Of a stretch of 64,000 nt of DNA, positions 1 to 8,329 are shown one piece after another. Position numbers and translations under genes: made by a program. The number at the start of each line of letters is the position of its first letter. The first letter of the stretch is position 1. Origin of the DNA: Acidobacteriota bacterium (GTDB lineage: Bacteria; Acidobacteriota; Vicinamibacteria; Marinacidobacterales; Marinacidobacteraceae); the NCBI GenBank assembly GCA_022828085.1, contig JAJEIY010000002.1:1-64000 (forward strand), in the 5' to 3' direction. Below the pieces are notes generated by a model. That model ran no database searches and had not been told where the DNA came from. It was given only the letters and a program-made list of their open reading frames with translations.

Positions 1-1672
1 TGTGGTACTCCGTGCCCCAGCCGGCGTGGGTGGCGTACACCGTGGTGCTCGGGTAGGTGTTCCACGGAGCGGCGTAGAGGCCGAAGCCGATCTCGTGCGA
101 GCCTGCGGCGTTGTCCACGTAGCGGGTCATGTCGGCCCGCAACAGGATCAGTTGCGCCGGCCGATCGGTGCCGTTCGGGGTCCCGGCGGCGGCGATCCGG
201 CCGCCACGCGCGATCGTCCCACTGTCGTTCACCGAGTACCCACCGTGGATCTCCACGTAGAGCGGCAGGCTGTCCAACTGGTTCTGGATGTCCAGCGGAA
301 CCTGCGATGCCTTGTCGTTGTAGGAGGCGGTGAACTGACCCGTGGTGGAATCACCGAACACCGAAGTCAGCTTGCCGCCGATCAGATTGCCGCCGGTCTG
401 CACCGTAAGGCGTCCCGCGAGGTCGTACTCGCGGTTGGAGGTGTTCTCGACGGTGTCGCCCTGGTAGTAGAGGTTCAACTCATGGCCCGGGTTGAGCTGC
501 GCGCTGATCTTCACGTAGGGCTGGTGGCTCTTCGTGGTGTTGTTGAACTCGGAGTAGGTCGGCGCCGTGCCGGTGGTCCCGAGGGACAGGCCGGAAAGGG
601 CGTTCAGCCGCTGGATGTCGGTGGCGCCCCGGCTGATCCGGGCGGCGAGGTCGGCGTAGCGGTAGGAGGCGAAGAACCACGCCCGGTCCTGCATGATCGG
701 GCCGCCGAGAGAAAAGTCCGCCTGGTTCACCAGGTGCGCAGTCGGAGTGCCGGCTGCTGCCGGGCGTCCCTCCGGCGGGTTGTATGCCCCAAGCGACTGG
801 AACATGGACTTCTCCGAGGCAAACGGATCAAAGCCGCTCGGCAACTCGTTGTCGCCAAAGAAGCCGCCGAGGCCTTCGTCGTCCCCGGTTCCCCAGTCGA
901 AGTCCTGGTAGTCGTACGCTGCCGAAGCGGTGAGGTCGTTACCGCCGCTCCGGGTCACCACGTTGATGATGAGGCCGGTTCCCATCGGGTCCTTGGCCTC
1001 GGCGCCGCCGGTCTTCACCGACATGTCTTCCATCATGTCGGCGTTCATCCCGACGTAGGTGACCTGCGCGTCGGTGTAGCCGGCCGCCGCCATGCCCTCG
1101 AGTTGGATCACGTGGGCGAAGTGCTCGGTGGCGTGGCCGAAATAGACCATCCGGCCGGAACCGTCGTCGAAGGGACGCGCGTTCACGCCGGGGGTCATCT
1201 CGAGGAAGTCGCTCCAGTTGCCGCGGGCCTGGATGGGCAGGTCGCGCTGGAGGTCGCCCTCGATGGTCAGGATGTTGCCGGGACGCGAGATCTCGAGCAT
1301 CGGCGTCTCGGCGGTCACCGTGACCGTCTCCTGAACGCTGCTGATCGACATCACCGGGTCCACCCCGATGTTCGTGCTGGCCCGCACCAGGATGCCTTCC
1401 TGACGATAGGTCGCAAAGCCCGACAGCGACGCCTCGATGACGAATTCGCCGGCCGGCAGGTTGAGCAGCCGGTAGCCGCCCTGGCCGTCGGTGACGGCGG
1501 TCGCGGGGCTGATGAGCGCCGGGCTCGTGGCGGTGATCGTGACTCCAGGAAGCACGGCGCCCGAGTCATCGGTGACCGTGCCGCGGATGCTGGAGTCTCC
1601 GCCCTGTCCGAACGCGAGGGCCGGAAGGACGAGGGACGCCGCAAGGAGCAGCGCGAAAGTGGACTTCCGCAT
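1..1672 (-). CDS. TonB-dependent outer-membrane receptor with N-terminal carboxypeptidase-regulatory domain (3' end outside window)
   Basis: Outer-membrane receptor for uptake of an unknown large substrate energised by TonB. The visible 557 residues start with a signal peptide (MRKSTFALLLAASLVLPALA, cleavage near residue 23), then a carboxypeptidase-regulatory-like beta-sandwich (about 26-105, with the typical GTVTDDSGAVLPGVTITAT pattern), a plug region (about 115-230, with NVVTRSGGN) and the first barrel strands rich in aromatic residues. The reading frame is open to the window edge, so the C-terminal barrel is missing only because the window ends. Such Oar-like receptors are abundant in Acidobacteriota. 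The start at 1672 is followed directly by the signal peptide. Upstream lies a long AT-richer leader with a possible sigma-54 promoter. The substrate cannot be read from sequence. Confidence 0.9.
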   Translation of the reverse strand, partial: MRKSTFALLLAASLVLPALAFGQGGDSSIRGTVTDDSGAVLPGVTITATSPALISPATAVTDGQGGYRLLNLPAGEFVIEASLSGFATYRQEGILVRASTNIGVDPVMSISSVQETVTVTAETPMLEISRPGNILTIEGDLQRDLPIQARGNWSDFLEMTPGVNARPFDDGSGRMVYFGHATEHFAHVIQLEGMAAAGYTDAQVTYVGMNADMMEDMSVKTGGAEAKDPMGTGLIINVVTRSGGNDLTASAAYDYQDFDWGTGDDEGLGGFFGDNELPSGFDPFASEKSMFQSLGAYNPPEGRPAAAGTPTAHLVNQADFSLGGPIMQDRAWFFASYRYADLAARISRGATDIQRLNALSGLSLGTTGTAPTYSEFNNTTKSHQPYVKISAQLNPGHELNLYYQGDTVENTSNREYDLAGRLTVQTGGNLIGGKLTSVFGDSTTGQFTASYNDKASQVPLDIQNQLDSLPLYVEIHGGYSVNDSGTIARGGRIAAAGTPNGTDRPAQLILLRADMTRYVDNAAGSHEIGFGLYAAPWNTYPSTTVYATHAGWGTEYH

Positions 1673-2135
1673 GGTTCCTCCTCTATTGAGGTGTCTGAGA
1701 TTTCAGGGATGCGGCCCGACGGCGCCGGTTCCGCGGTAGAAAGTACAAGCGCGACAAACAGGCAACGATTATGCCATGCTTCCGACGCGTTAGGAAGATG
1801 CGATGCTAATACCTTGTGTTTCAATGAGTTACTTGGTTTTGTGGAGAGTGTTCCCGCCGCGTCAAGTTCAAAGTTACGAACATGATGCCGCTGATTCTTG
1901 AACGATCTCGAGATGTCGACGGTTGCCGGTCGGTCCCGAATCGGCCGCGCTCCGGCGGCCGCCGATGCAAACGGCGCGGAGCCGTCGACGGAGACCGGCC
2001 GCGCCCGGATGCGCAACGCATCAGCGACGCGGTTGCCGGACCCGCGCCGCGAGTGCCGCGAATCGCGAACGATCACGGGATGCGCGGACCTCCCGCGTTC
2101 GTCCGGCCCGACAGCCGGAGGGTGGAAAACCGCGA
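1673..2135. other. 463-bp intergenic region between GWxTD gene and TonB receptor
   Basis: Both flanking genes run on the minus strand, so this is a 3' region followed by a long leader. The part near 1740-1890 is AT-rich and holds the candidate sigma-54 site. The rest (1900-2135) is GC-rich without a convincing gene; the frames open through it lack any recognisable protein and look like compositional accidents. Confidence 0.5.
1761..1776 (-). promoter_or_regulatory. candidate sigma-54 (RpoN) promoter upstream of the TonB receptor
   Basis: On the minus strand the sequence reads TGGCATAATCGTTGC. It keeps the GG and GC dinucleotides at the exact -24/-12 spacing of the RpoN consensus (TGGCAC-N5-TTGC). 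It lies about 90 bp before the receptor start codon at 1672, leaving a leader of roughly 80 nt. The surrounding stretch 1740-1890 is clearly AT-richer than the rest of the window, as expected for a regulatory region. No activator gene is adjacent. The match is by eye and could be chance. Confidence 0.4.
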
Positions 2136-4223
2136 TCAGCGGCGCCCGGGTGACACGCCGGCGCGCACCGTGGCAAGCAGTTCCTGCACTTCCGGTTGCT
2201 CCGGGTCCAGGCGCAGCGACTGTTCCAGGTACGGAATGGCGCGCGCGCCGTCGCCGCCCGCCGCGAGGGACCAGGACAGCGCGTTCAGGAGCGCCGGATC
2301 CGGGGCCTGGAGGGGCAGGGAACGCTCGTAGAGTTCGACTGCCCGCGGGTGGTTCCCCGACTCGCGGTGGGCGTCGCCCAGGACCCGCAGCACCATGGCG
2401 TCCTCGGGTGACTGGGCGAGCGCAGGCTCCAGCAGGCGAACGGCGCTTCGGGGTTCCCCGTCGTCGAGCGCGAACCGACCGAGGGCGAGGCGCACCCGGC
2501 CGAGATTCGGGTTCTCGGCGAGCGCCGACTCGAAGTTCGTCCGGGCGCGCTGGAGGTTCCCGGCCCGCAGCCACTGCTCCCCGAGCGCCGCGGATACGGC
2601 TCCGGGCGACTCATCGGGAGAGTCGCTGAGCCCCCACGGGACCGCGACCCGGGCGCGCGCGTTCAGGTCGAAGATGATCGAGCGGGGTTCCCCTCCCGCA
2701 TCCACCGAGAGCACGTAGCGGCCGGACTCCCACGCCGTGGTCCCCGGCTGCCAGAGAGCGAGCCCGTCGCTGACCGGCACTTCCTCCTCGAGGACAGGCG
2801 CCCGGGGCGGTCCCGAGTCCCCGGCGGCGCTCCAGGGGGTCACGCGGAAGACGAGCCGCTCGTGTTGCGGGGCCGACGCGATGGCCCGGATCGGGTTCCC
2901 GACCGCCACGACGGCGCGCCCGTTGGGAACGAGCTGGGAAACGCCCGCGAGCCACGCACGCACACCCGCTTCCGGAACGGATTGGGGTGGGGCGTGAACG
3001 AGCCACGGCCGGGAAAACGACCGGCCGCCACGGGGAACGTGAAGATCTTCCTCGAAGACCGTGTATTCGTTGCGGGCGTCGTTCTTGAGGATCAGCCGGA
3101 AACGGAAGTCTCCCGGAATCAGGGGAAACGTGCCGCGGTAGGTGAACGGCCGGGCGCCGACGTCCTGAAGCTGGCTCTCGGTCAGCCGGAGGAAGGGCGA
3201 GACGACGAAGTCGTGAACGACGTCGCCGTCGGGAGTCGTGACCTCACCCGTTACCTCGAACCGGGTGAAATAGTCGGTTCCCCGTTCCTCGCGGGCGAGT
3301 GTGAAGTGCTGCGGTTCGATCTCGATGGCATAGTGAACAAAGAAGGAACCGGGTTCGGCCGCGGGGAGCACCCGCGCGAGTCCGGCGCTGGGCACGAAGT
3401 TGAAGAGATACTCGCTCTCGACCAGCCCGCGTCCGGCCTCGGCGCCGCTGACCCAGTTCGTGTCCAGCATCCGGTACGGCGCCCGGTTGATGTCCGACAT
3501 GAGCGTCTGGGTCTGAAGGATTTCCATCTCCGGCTGGAGCAGGCTGGCGGTGACCCCTCGGTCCGCCCGCATGGTGATGCTGGCGTGGGCGAGTTGGGGC
3601 GAGATCTCCTGGAGCATGACGTAGGCCTCCTGACGGGAGTCGCCTACCGGGAAGGACTGCGCCGGCAGCAGTTCTTCCGGCTGGTGGATCACGTGGTTGA
3701 ACTGGATGAAGGGCCCCGCGTTGTATTCGCGGAAGAACAGCACGTAGATGGGGGGCAGCAACTGTTCTTCCCGCGCCAGGTAGAACCAGAGTTCGGTCTG
3801 GTAGAGCCCCGGGACCGACGCGAAGGTTTCCCGTTCTTCGGGTTCTCCGAGCTGGATGTAGATCCGTCCCCGATCCGTCAACCAGCCGGGCATCGCCGTT
3901 TCGCCGCCGAGGCGGGTATTCGCGTACTCGATGCGCCGGTAGTGCTCCGTCCGGAACTCGTTCTCCGGGGTGAGCGGTTCCGGGTCGCGGCGCGACCAGA
4001 AGGCGGCGATGAAGGCGTCGCGTTCGGCCTCCGACTGGAGTCTCTCGAAGGCGTCTTTTTCCCGGTCGCTGATGATGTAGAGGACCTCGTCCTCGAGCCA
4101 CTTCTCGTGCTCGTCGGAGAGGGGAAAAAGGTCCTGGGCGGCGGCGAAGCCGGGAACGGCCAGGACCAGGGTCGCCAGCAGAGCGGCGCGTGGACGGGGC
4201 GGCGCGACCGGCACAACGCTCAT
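2136..4223 (-). CDS. GWxTD domain protein with C-terminal TPR repeats, exported
   Basis: Function unknown; a 695-residue exported protein. It has a signal peptide (residues 1-29, ending AAAQ) and a GWxTD domain (about 35-185) with the naming motif GWLTDRG at 113-119 followed by IYIQLGEPEE. The middle is beta-rich (about 190-540). The end carries TPR-like helix pairs (about 560-690), including repeated A-x-N-x-x-x-A and LG-x-A-x-x-x-x-G patterns. GWxTD proteins are found in Acidobacteriota, Gemmatimonadota and relatives, often with a TPR tail. It follows the MoCF gene by 68 bp on the same strand and precedes the TonB receptor by 463 bp. The start at 4223 gives the signal peptide; no strong Shine-Dalgarno sequence is visible. 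Confidence 0.85.
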   Translation of the reverse strand: MSVVPVAPPRPRAALLATLVLAVPGFAAAQDLFPLSDEHEKWLEDEVLYIISDREKDAFERLQSEAERDAFIAAFWSRRDPEPLTPENEFRTEHYRRIEYANTRLGGETAMPGWLTDRGRIYIQLGEPEERETFASVPGLYQTELWFYLAREEQLLPPIYVLFFREYNAGPFIQFNHVIHQPEELLPAQSFPVGDSRQEAYVMLQEISPQLAHASITMRADRGVTASLLQPEMEILQTQTLMSDINRAPYRMLDTNWVSGAEAGRGLVESEYLFNFVPSAGLARVLPAAEPGSFFVHYAIEIEPQHFTLAREERGTDYFTRFEVTGEVTTPDGDVVHDFVVSPFLRLTESQLQDVGARPFTYRGTFPLIPGDFRFRLILKNDARNEYTVFEEDLHVPRGGRSFSRPWLVHAPPQSVPEAGVRAWLAGVSQLVPNGRAVVAVGNPIRAIASAPQHERLVFRVTPWSAAGDSGPPRAPVLEEEVPVSDGLALWQPGTTAWESGRYVLSVDAGGEPRSIIFDLNARARVAVPWGLSDSPDESPGAVSAALGEQWLRAGNLQRARTNFESALAENPNLGRVRLALGRFALDDGEPRSAVRLLEPALAQSPEDAMVLRVLGDAHRESGNHPRAVELYERSLPLQAPDPALLNALSWSLAAGGDGARAIPYLEQSLRLDPEQPEVQELLATVRAGVSPGRR

Positions 4224-4291
4224 GGAGTCCCGTTCATTCTGACCCGAAACGGGGGAGGGCGCACCAGGGAGGGAACCGCGGACCGGGGTTC

Positions 4292-4990
4292 CTACGACTC
4301 GGCGAGACTCTTCCGGAGGGCTGCGGACGCTTTCGCGACGGCCTCCCCGTCATCGCCGTCGAGCGTGATGCGGGTTCCCGCCGGCACGGGATAGGAACCG
4401 ATCTGGACCGCGGGGTAGGCCCCCACGACCCGGTCGAGGAGCGGGATCAGCTCCTCCTCCGGGCGGGGAACCAGTTCTTCATCGGCGAAGTACCGGGGCC
4501 CCTCCGGAAGGCACTCGGCCAGGATCTCCAGCTTGCGCTCGAAGACCGGCGGGAGCCCGGGGAGGATCCAGACGTTGCGCATTACGACAACGGGCCAGGT
4601 TTCCTTTCGTCCTTCGCGAAGCTCGGCGCCTTCCGGGACGCGGGCGAGGTCGCGGTGGCTGGCCGCAAGACCGCGTTCCTCGAGCGACCGAAGAAAGCGG
4701 GGGTGGTGCATCACGCCGGTCCCGAACGCGCGGGCGATCCCTTCCATGGTGACATCGTCGTGCGTTGCGCCCACTCCGCCGGAGGTGAACACGAAGTCGT
4801 GAGAGGCTGAGAGCTGCGCCGCCTCCGCGGCGATCACCTCCGGTTCGTCGGGGATGGTGACGACTCTCTGGAGCGCGATGCCCTTCTTTCGGAGCAGCCG
4901 GGCCAGCAGGCCGGTGTTCGTGTCGGCGACCTTGCCGGAGAGGATCTCGTTGCCGATGACGAGGAAGGCCGCGGTGGGGCGCTGCGGCAT
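4292..4990 (-). CDS. MoCF/CinA-type molybdopterin-binding domain protein
   Basis: A 232-residue protein with the MoaB/Mog fold used by molybdopterin-handling enzymes and by the N-terminal part of CinA. Visible signatures are GNEILSGK-x3-DTN (residues 13-25) and SGGVGATHDDVT (70-81), the pterin-phosphate binding loop. It is too short for full CinA (about 400 residues), so the C-terminal deamidase domain is absent. A role in molybdenum cofactor metabolism would fit the two molybdenum hydroxylase operons in the window, but stand-alone members are often of unknown function. It sits 36 bp downstream of a methyltransferase gene on the same strand and probably shares its transcript. Confidence 0.8.
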   Translation of the reverse strand: MPQRPTAAFLVIGNEILSGKVADTNTGLLARLLRKKGIALQRVVTIPDEPEVIAAEAAQLSASHDFVFTSGGVGATHDDVTMEGIARAFGTGVMHHPRFLRSLEERGLAASHRDLARVPEGAELREGRKETWPVVVMRNVWILPGLPPVFERKLEILAECLPEGPRYFADEELVPRPEEELIPLLDRVVGAYPAVQIGSYPVPAGTRITLDGDDGEAVAKASAALRKSLAES

Positions 4991-5026
4991 GGCACGTCTC
5001 GGTTGGAGTAGGGAAGTGCCCCGCCG

Positions 5027-5842
5027 TCAGGGCTCGCTGACCAGGTAGGCGATCCAGGTCTCGTCGGCGGTGCCTTCGGTGACCTCTTCGAACTCGCCGT
5101 TCCCGTCGCCGTTCTCGTCGGCCCCTTCCCACAGCACCACCGTCCGCGAGAACCCGGCCTCCGCGAGCAGTTCGCGCAGTTCGGGAAGCGACCAGAATCG
5201 CCACTGGTAGCGAAAGGCGTTTCTCAGCTTGCTGCCGTCCGGGAACTCGTAGTGGATCGCGCAGCGCATGCGTCCGCTGACCGGGTCGAAGGCAACCTGG
5301 TCCCAGATGAAGTCGAACCCGTCCTCCTCGCGCGCGTACTCCTTCTCCTCGTGGCAGTCGGAGCCCCCGTAGGCGTCGATGAAGAAGAGCCCGTCAGGGT
5401 TGAGGGCCCGCCGGACGCGCTCGAAGTACTCCCGCAGCAGGTCCCGCGTCTCGAAGATCCAGTAACTGAAGTTCATCGCCGCGATCAGGTCCACCCTGGG
5501 CTCGCCGATCTCCAGGACGTCGCTTTCGACCAGTTCGATCCGCTCCTGTTCCGTCCGGCTCAGGCTGGCGATGTTGTGCTCGCGCCCCCACGCCAGGGGG
5601 TCCGGGTCGAGGTCCACCCCGATCGCCCGGCTGCCCGGATGGCGGGCGACGAACTCGCAGGATAGGGCCGCCGTGCCGCAGAAGTCCTCACGCAGGGAGC
5701 GCGCCCGCCGGGCCCGGCGGCGGTGAAACTCGTCGTCCAGGAAAGCGGCGTCGGCCGGAGCGTCCTGCACGGAGTTCTGGTAGAGCTGATAGCGGTCCGC
5801 CCGGTCGGCCATGGACGGACGCCGCCTTCGGCCCCGACTCAT
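5027..5842 (-). CDS. class I SAM-dependent methyltransferase
   Basis: A 271-residue cytoplasmic methyltransferase. Motif I is REDFCGTAALSCEF (about residues 51-64), and the acidic ribose-binding motif is GVDLDPDPL (75-83). A later AAMNFSYWIF and a FFIDAYGG strand complete the Rossmann core. The substrate is not evident. I chose the ATG at 5842 because a strong Shine-Dalgarno sequence, GGAGGT, lies 8 nt upstream; a longer frame starting further upstream would overlap the stop of apaG. A second ATG at 5812 (MADRADRYQLYQ) is the alternative. The gene follows apaG by 23 bp, so the two are probably co-transcribed. Confidence 0.85.
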   Translation of the reverse strand: MSRGRRRRPSMADRADRYQLYQNSVQDAPADAAFLDDEFHRRRARRARSLREDFCGTAALSCEFVARHPGSRAIGVDLDPDPLAWGREHNIASLSRTEQERIELVESDVLEIGEPRVDLIAAMNFSYWIFETRDLLREYFERVRRALNPDGLFFIDAYGGSDCHEEKEYAREEDGFDFIWDQVAFDPVSGRMRCAIHYEFPDGSKLRNAFRYQWRFWSLPELRELLAEAGFSRTVVLWEGADENGDGNGEFEEVTEGTADETWIAYLVSEP

Positions 5843-5865
5843 GCCGCCGGACCTCCGTGAGTTCC

Positions 5866-6291
5866 TCAGTGCAGCGTGACCGGTTCGCTCAGCGTGAACT
5901 GCGCGATCTCGACCTTGAAGCGCTGCCCGCCCGGAATCTCCATCAGGTAGGACCCGCGCATCGAACCGAAAGGGGCCCGCAGCGGACACCAGGAGGAGTA
6001 GTGAAAGGACTCGCCCGGAACCAGATAGGGACGGGCGCCGACCACTCCGGGTCCGCGGACCTCTTCGACCCGGCCTTCGCCGTGTTCGATGACCCAGTGG
6101 CGGCTCAACAGCTGCACCAGTTCCTCGGACTCATTGGTGATTGCGATGTCGTACTGGAACAGCCAGGCCGGGTCCGGCTCGGGGCGCCGGTCCGCGAAAC
6201 GCGCCTCCACGTCCACCCGAATCCCCCGGGTCGTCGCGGAAGAAGTGAAGACTTCCTGGCGCACGGTTTTGATCGTAGCACGCACCAACAT
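5866..6291 (-). CDS. apaG: ApaG domain protein
   Basis: ApaG-family protein of 141 residues with the fibronectin-III-like fold. Characteristic features are YDIAITNESEELVQLLSRHW (residues 47-66), the glycine signature GPGVVG (80-85), PYLVPGESFHYSS (88-100) and the conserved C-terminal MRGSYLME region. In enterobacteria apaG is linked to cobalt/magnesium phenotypes; the biochemical role is still uncertain. It is the first gene of a minus-strand run (apaG, methyltransferase, MoCF protein, GWxTD protein). The start at 6291 lies only 39 bp from the divergent phosphodiesterase gene, so the promoters of both must lie in that gap or inside the opposite gene. Confidence 0.93.
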   Translation of the reverse strand: MLVRATIKTVRQEVFTSSATTRGIRVDVEARFADRRPEPDPAWLFQYDIAITNESEELVQLLSRHWVIEHGEGRVEEVRGPGVVGARPYLVPGESFHYSSWCPLRAPFGSMRGSYLMEIPGGQRFKVEIAQFTLSEPVTLH

Positions 6292-6330
6292 GCCGCTAGG
6301 GTTCGCCGGGTGAGGACTCTTTCGGGCTGG

Positions 6331-8307
6331 ATGCGGCTGTCCGCGGCATTGGTCGCCGCGCTCTGCATGGTCCCCTCCGCCGTTGCCGCGCCGGCTCCGA
6401 AACCCCGTCTGCTGGTGCTGGCGGTGGACGGGGGCGGCTACGAACTGGTGCAGGAGTTCCTCCGGGACGGTGTTCTTCCCAACTTCGCCCGGCTCCGCGC
6501 CGAAGGGGCCTTTTCGGACGGGATGGTGACGGCGTTTCCGTCCAAGACCGCCCCGTCGTTCGCCATGATCTGGACGGGACTTCCGGGGCGGGAAACCGGG
6601 ATCACGGGCAACTCGGTCCTCGCGCTGCCGGCCGATGCCCACACCCTGCTGGACACGCGGGACGGGTTCTCGGCGGCCCTCCTCCGGGCCGATCCGCTGT
6701 GGACGCGGGTGGCCCGCGCCGGCCGGCGGGCGGTCGCGCTCCACACGACCCACACCTGGCCGCTCGATGCGGCGCTGGACCGGCTCGGCCCCGAGCGCCG
6801 GGGCGAGCTCTTCATCCTCACCGGCTATGGGGACGTGCGGCTGCCACCGGCGACCCTTGATGAAATGCGGAATCCTCTGCTCGCCGAGCCTCCCGCGTTT
6901 TTCGCCGGAGCGAGCGCATCCCGGCGGGTTGGTGGAAGTCCCGGGTTCTTCCGTTTCGACGTCGGGGGCGCGGGCTTCCTCGGGGTCTTCCTCGACGATC
7001 CCCTGAATCCGGAGAGCGGCTGGGACACCTTCGGGGTGCTGGAGGACCCCGGTGAGAGCGAACCGGAACCGGAGGCGCCCGTCTGGCTGGCGCGCGTCGG
7101 GATCGGGGCCGGCGCGGGGTTTTCCGGGCCCGTCAGCGCCGAAGTGGAGGGCCGCCGGGTGGAGTTCCAGGTGCGCGCGTTTGCGGCGGCGGCCCCCGCT
7201 GCCGGGTCGCCCGCACGCTATCTCGTCTTCCGCGGCGGCGCGAGCGAAATGGGGGCCCATCCGGAGGCGTTCTGGAACGAGCGGCTGGGCGCGCCCGAAT
7301 GGCCGCGCACCGTCGGCGCTCCGGAGTACGCGTCGGGCCGCCTCGGTCCGACCCGGGCCGAAGGCGGAGAAGGGTTCGCCGAGTCGCGGCTGCTCGAGAT
7401 CGCCGGTGCGGTGGCGGACTCCGCGCTCGCCCATCTCGACGCCGCCGCCTCGCTCCCGGAGTGGGACCTCATCGCCCTCTATCTGCCGATGGCCGACGAG
7501 CTGGGTCACCTCCTCTACGGGCGGCTCGACGAGCGGCTCCCCACGCACTACCCCCCGCTGGCCGAAGCGCTCCGGCCGACGCTGGCCGGAGCGTTCGCCG
7601 AGGTGGACCGGGTTCTGGGGCGGCTGTTCCAGTTGGCCGAAGCATCGGGGGCCCATCTCATGGTGGTGAGCGACCACGGCATGTCCGGAACCGATCGGCT
7701 CCTGCACCTCAACGTGGCGCTCGAGCGGGCCGGGCTCCTCGCTTTCGACGCCGACGGGACGGTGGACCTCTCCCGCACGCAGGCGATGCTCCTGACGACG
7801 GCGGACGGCAGCGTGGGGATCAACCGCGCGTCGCGTCCCGAGGGGATCGTGCCCCCGGATCAGGAAGCGGTGGTGCTCGCGGCGGTCCGCTCCGCCCTGC
7901 TCGGGATTCGCGCGGACGATGAGCCCGTCGTCACCGGATTCCTCGAGCCGGTCACCCGAGGCCGCGTGCAGCCCGGCGGCGCGACGACGGGGGACCTCTT
8001 CCCACTGCTGCGGCCGGGATTCCTGACCTCGGCCCGACCGGCGGAGGACATCGTGATGCCGGCGCGCTCGTCGGGAAACCACGGCTTCGCGCCGACCCGC
8101 CGCGACATGCTCGCGGTGCTGGCCGGCTGGGGGCCGCGGATCCCCGCGGGGTCGGAATGGCCGCGGGCCAGCGCTCTCGATGTGGTCCCGACCGCCCTGG
8201 ATCTGCTCGAATTGCCGGCCGATCCGACGCTGCCGGGACGCTCGCTGCTCGGCGGGGCTCCCCTCGTGCGCCCGACGGGAGGAACCCCTCCCGGCCGGCA
8301 GCGTTAA
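6331..8307 (+). CDS. exported alkaline-phosphatase-superfamily phosphodiesterase (NPP-like)
   Basis: An exported phosphohydrolase of 658 residues. After a signal peptide (residues 1-20) comes LLVLAVDGGGYE with the first metal-binding aspartate (D33). The loop FPSKTAPS (69-76) resembles the PTKTFPN loop of nucleotide pyrophosphatases, with T73 as the likely nucleophile. Later VVSDHGMSG and SGNHGFAP supply further metal-binding Asp/His residues. This is the type I phosphodiesterase/nucleotide pyrophosphatase family; the substrate is unknown. The ATG at 6331 is the best start; a GTG at 6310 would only lengthen the N-region of the signal peptide. The adaptor gene follows after 22 bp, so the two may be co-transcribed. 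Confidence 0.85.
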   Translation: MRLSAALVAALCMVPSAVAAPAPKPRLLVLAVDGGGYELVQEFLRDGVLPNFARLRAEGAFSDGMVTAFPSKTAPSFAMIWTGLPGRETGITGNSVLALPADAHTLLDTRDGFSAALLRADPLWTRVARAGRRAVALHTTHTWPLDAALDRLGPERRGELFILTGYGDVRLPPATLDEMRNPLLAEPPAFFAGASASRRVGGSPGFFRFDVGGAGFLGVFLDDPLNPESGWDTFGVLEDPGESEPEPEAPVWLARVGIGAGAGFSGPVSAEVEGRRVEFQVRAFAAAAPAAGSPARYLVFRGGASEMGAHPEAFWNERLGAPEWPRTVGAPEYASGRLGPTRAEGGEGFAESRLLEIAGAVADSALAHLDAAASLPEWDLIALYLPMADELGHLLYGRLDERLPTHYPPLAEALRPTLAGAFAEVDRVLGRLFQLAEASGAHLMVVSDHGMSGTDRLLHLNVALERAGLLAFDADGTVDLSRTQAMLLTTADGSVGINRASRPEGIVPPDQEAVVLAAVRSALLGIRADDEPVVTGFLEPVTRGRVQPGGATTGDLFPLLRPGFLTSARPAEDIVMPARSSGNHGFAPTRRDMLAVLAGWGPRIPAGSEWPRASALDVVPTALDLLELPADPTLPGRSLLGGAPLVRPTGGTPPGRQR

Positions 8308-8329
8308 TTGACGGGAAGAGGACACCGGG

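Noticed and set aside
2-1885. 627-codon open frame on the plus strand at the window start
   Set aside because: It is the antisense shadow of the TonB receptor. In this GC-rich DNA the complement of real genes stays open for long distances, and the translation has no family features while the minus strand encodes a clear receptor.
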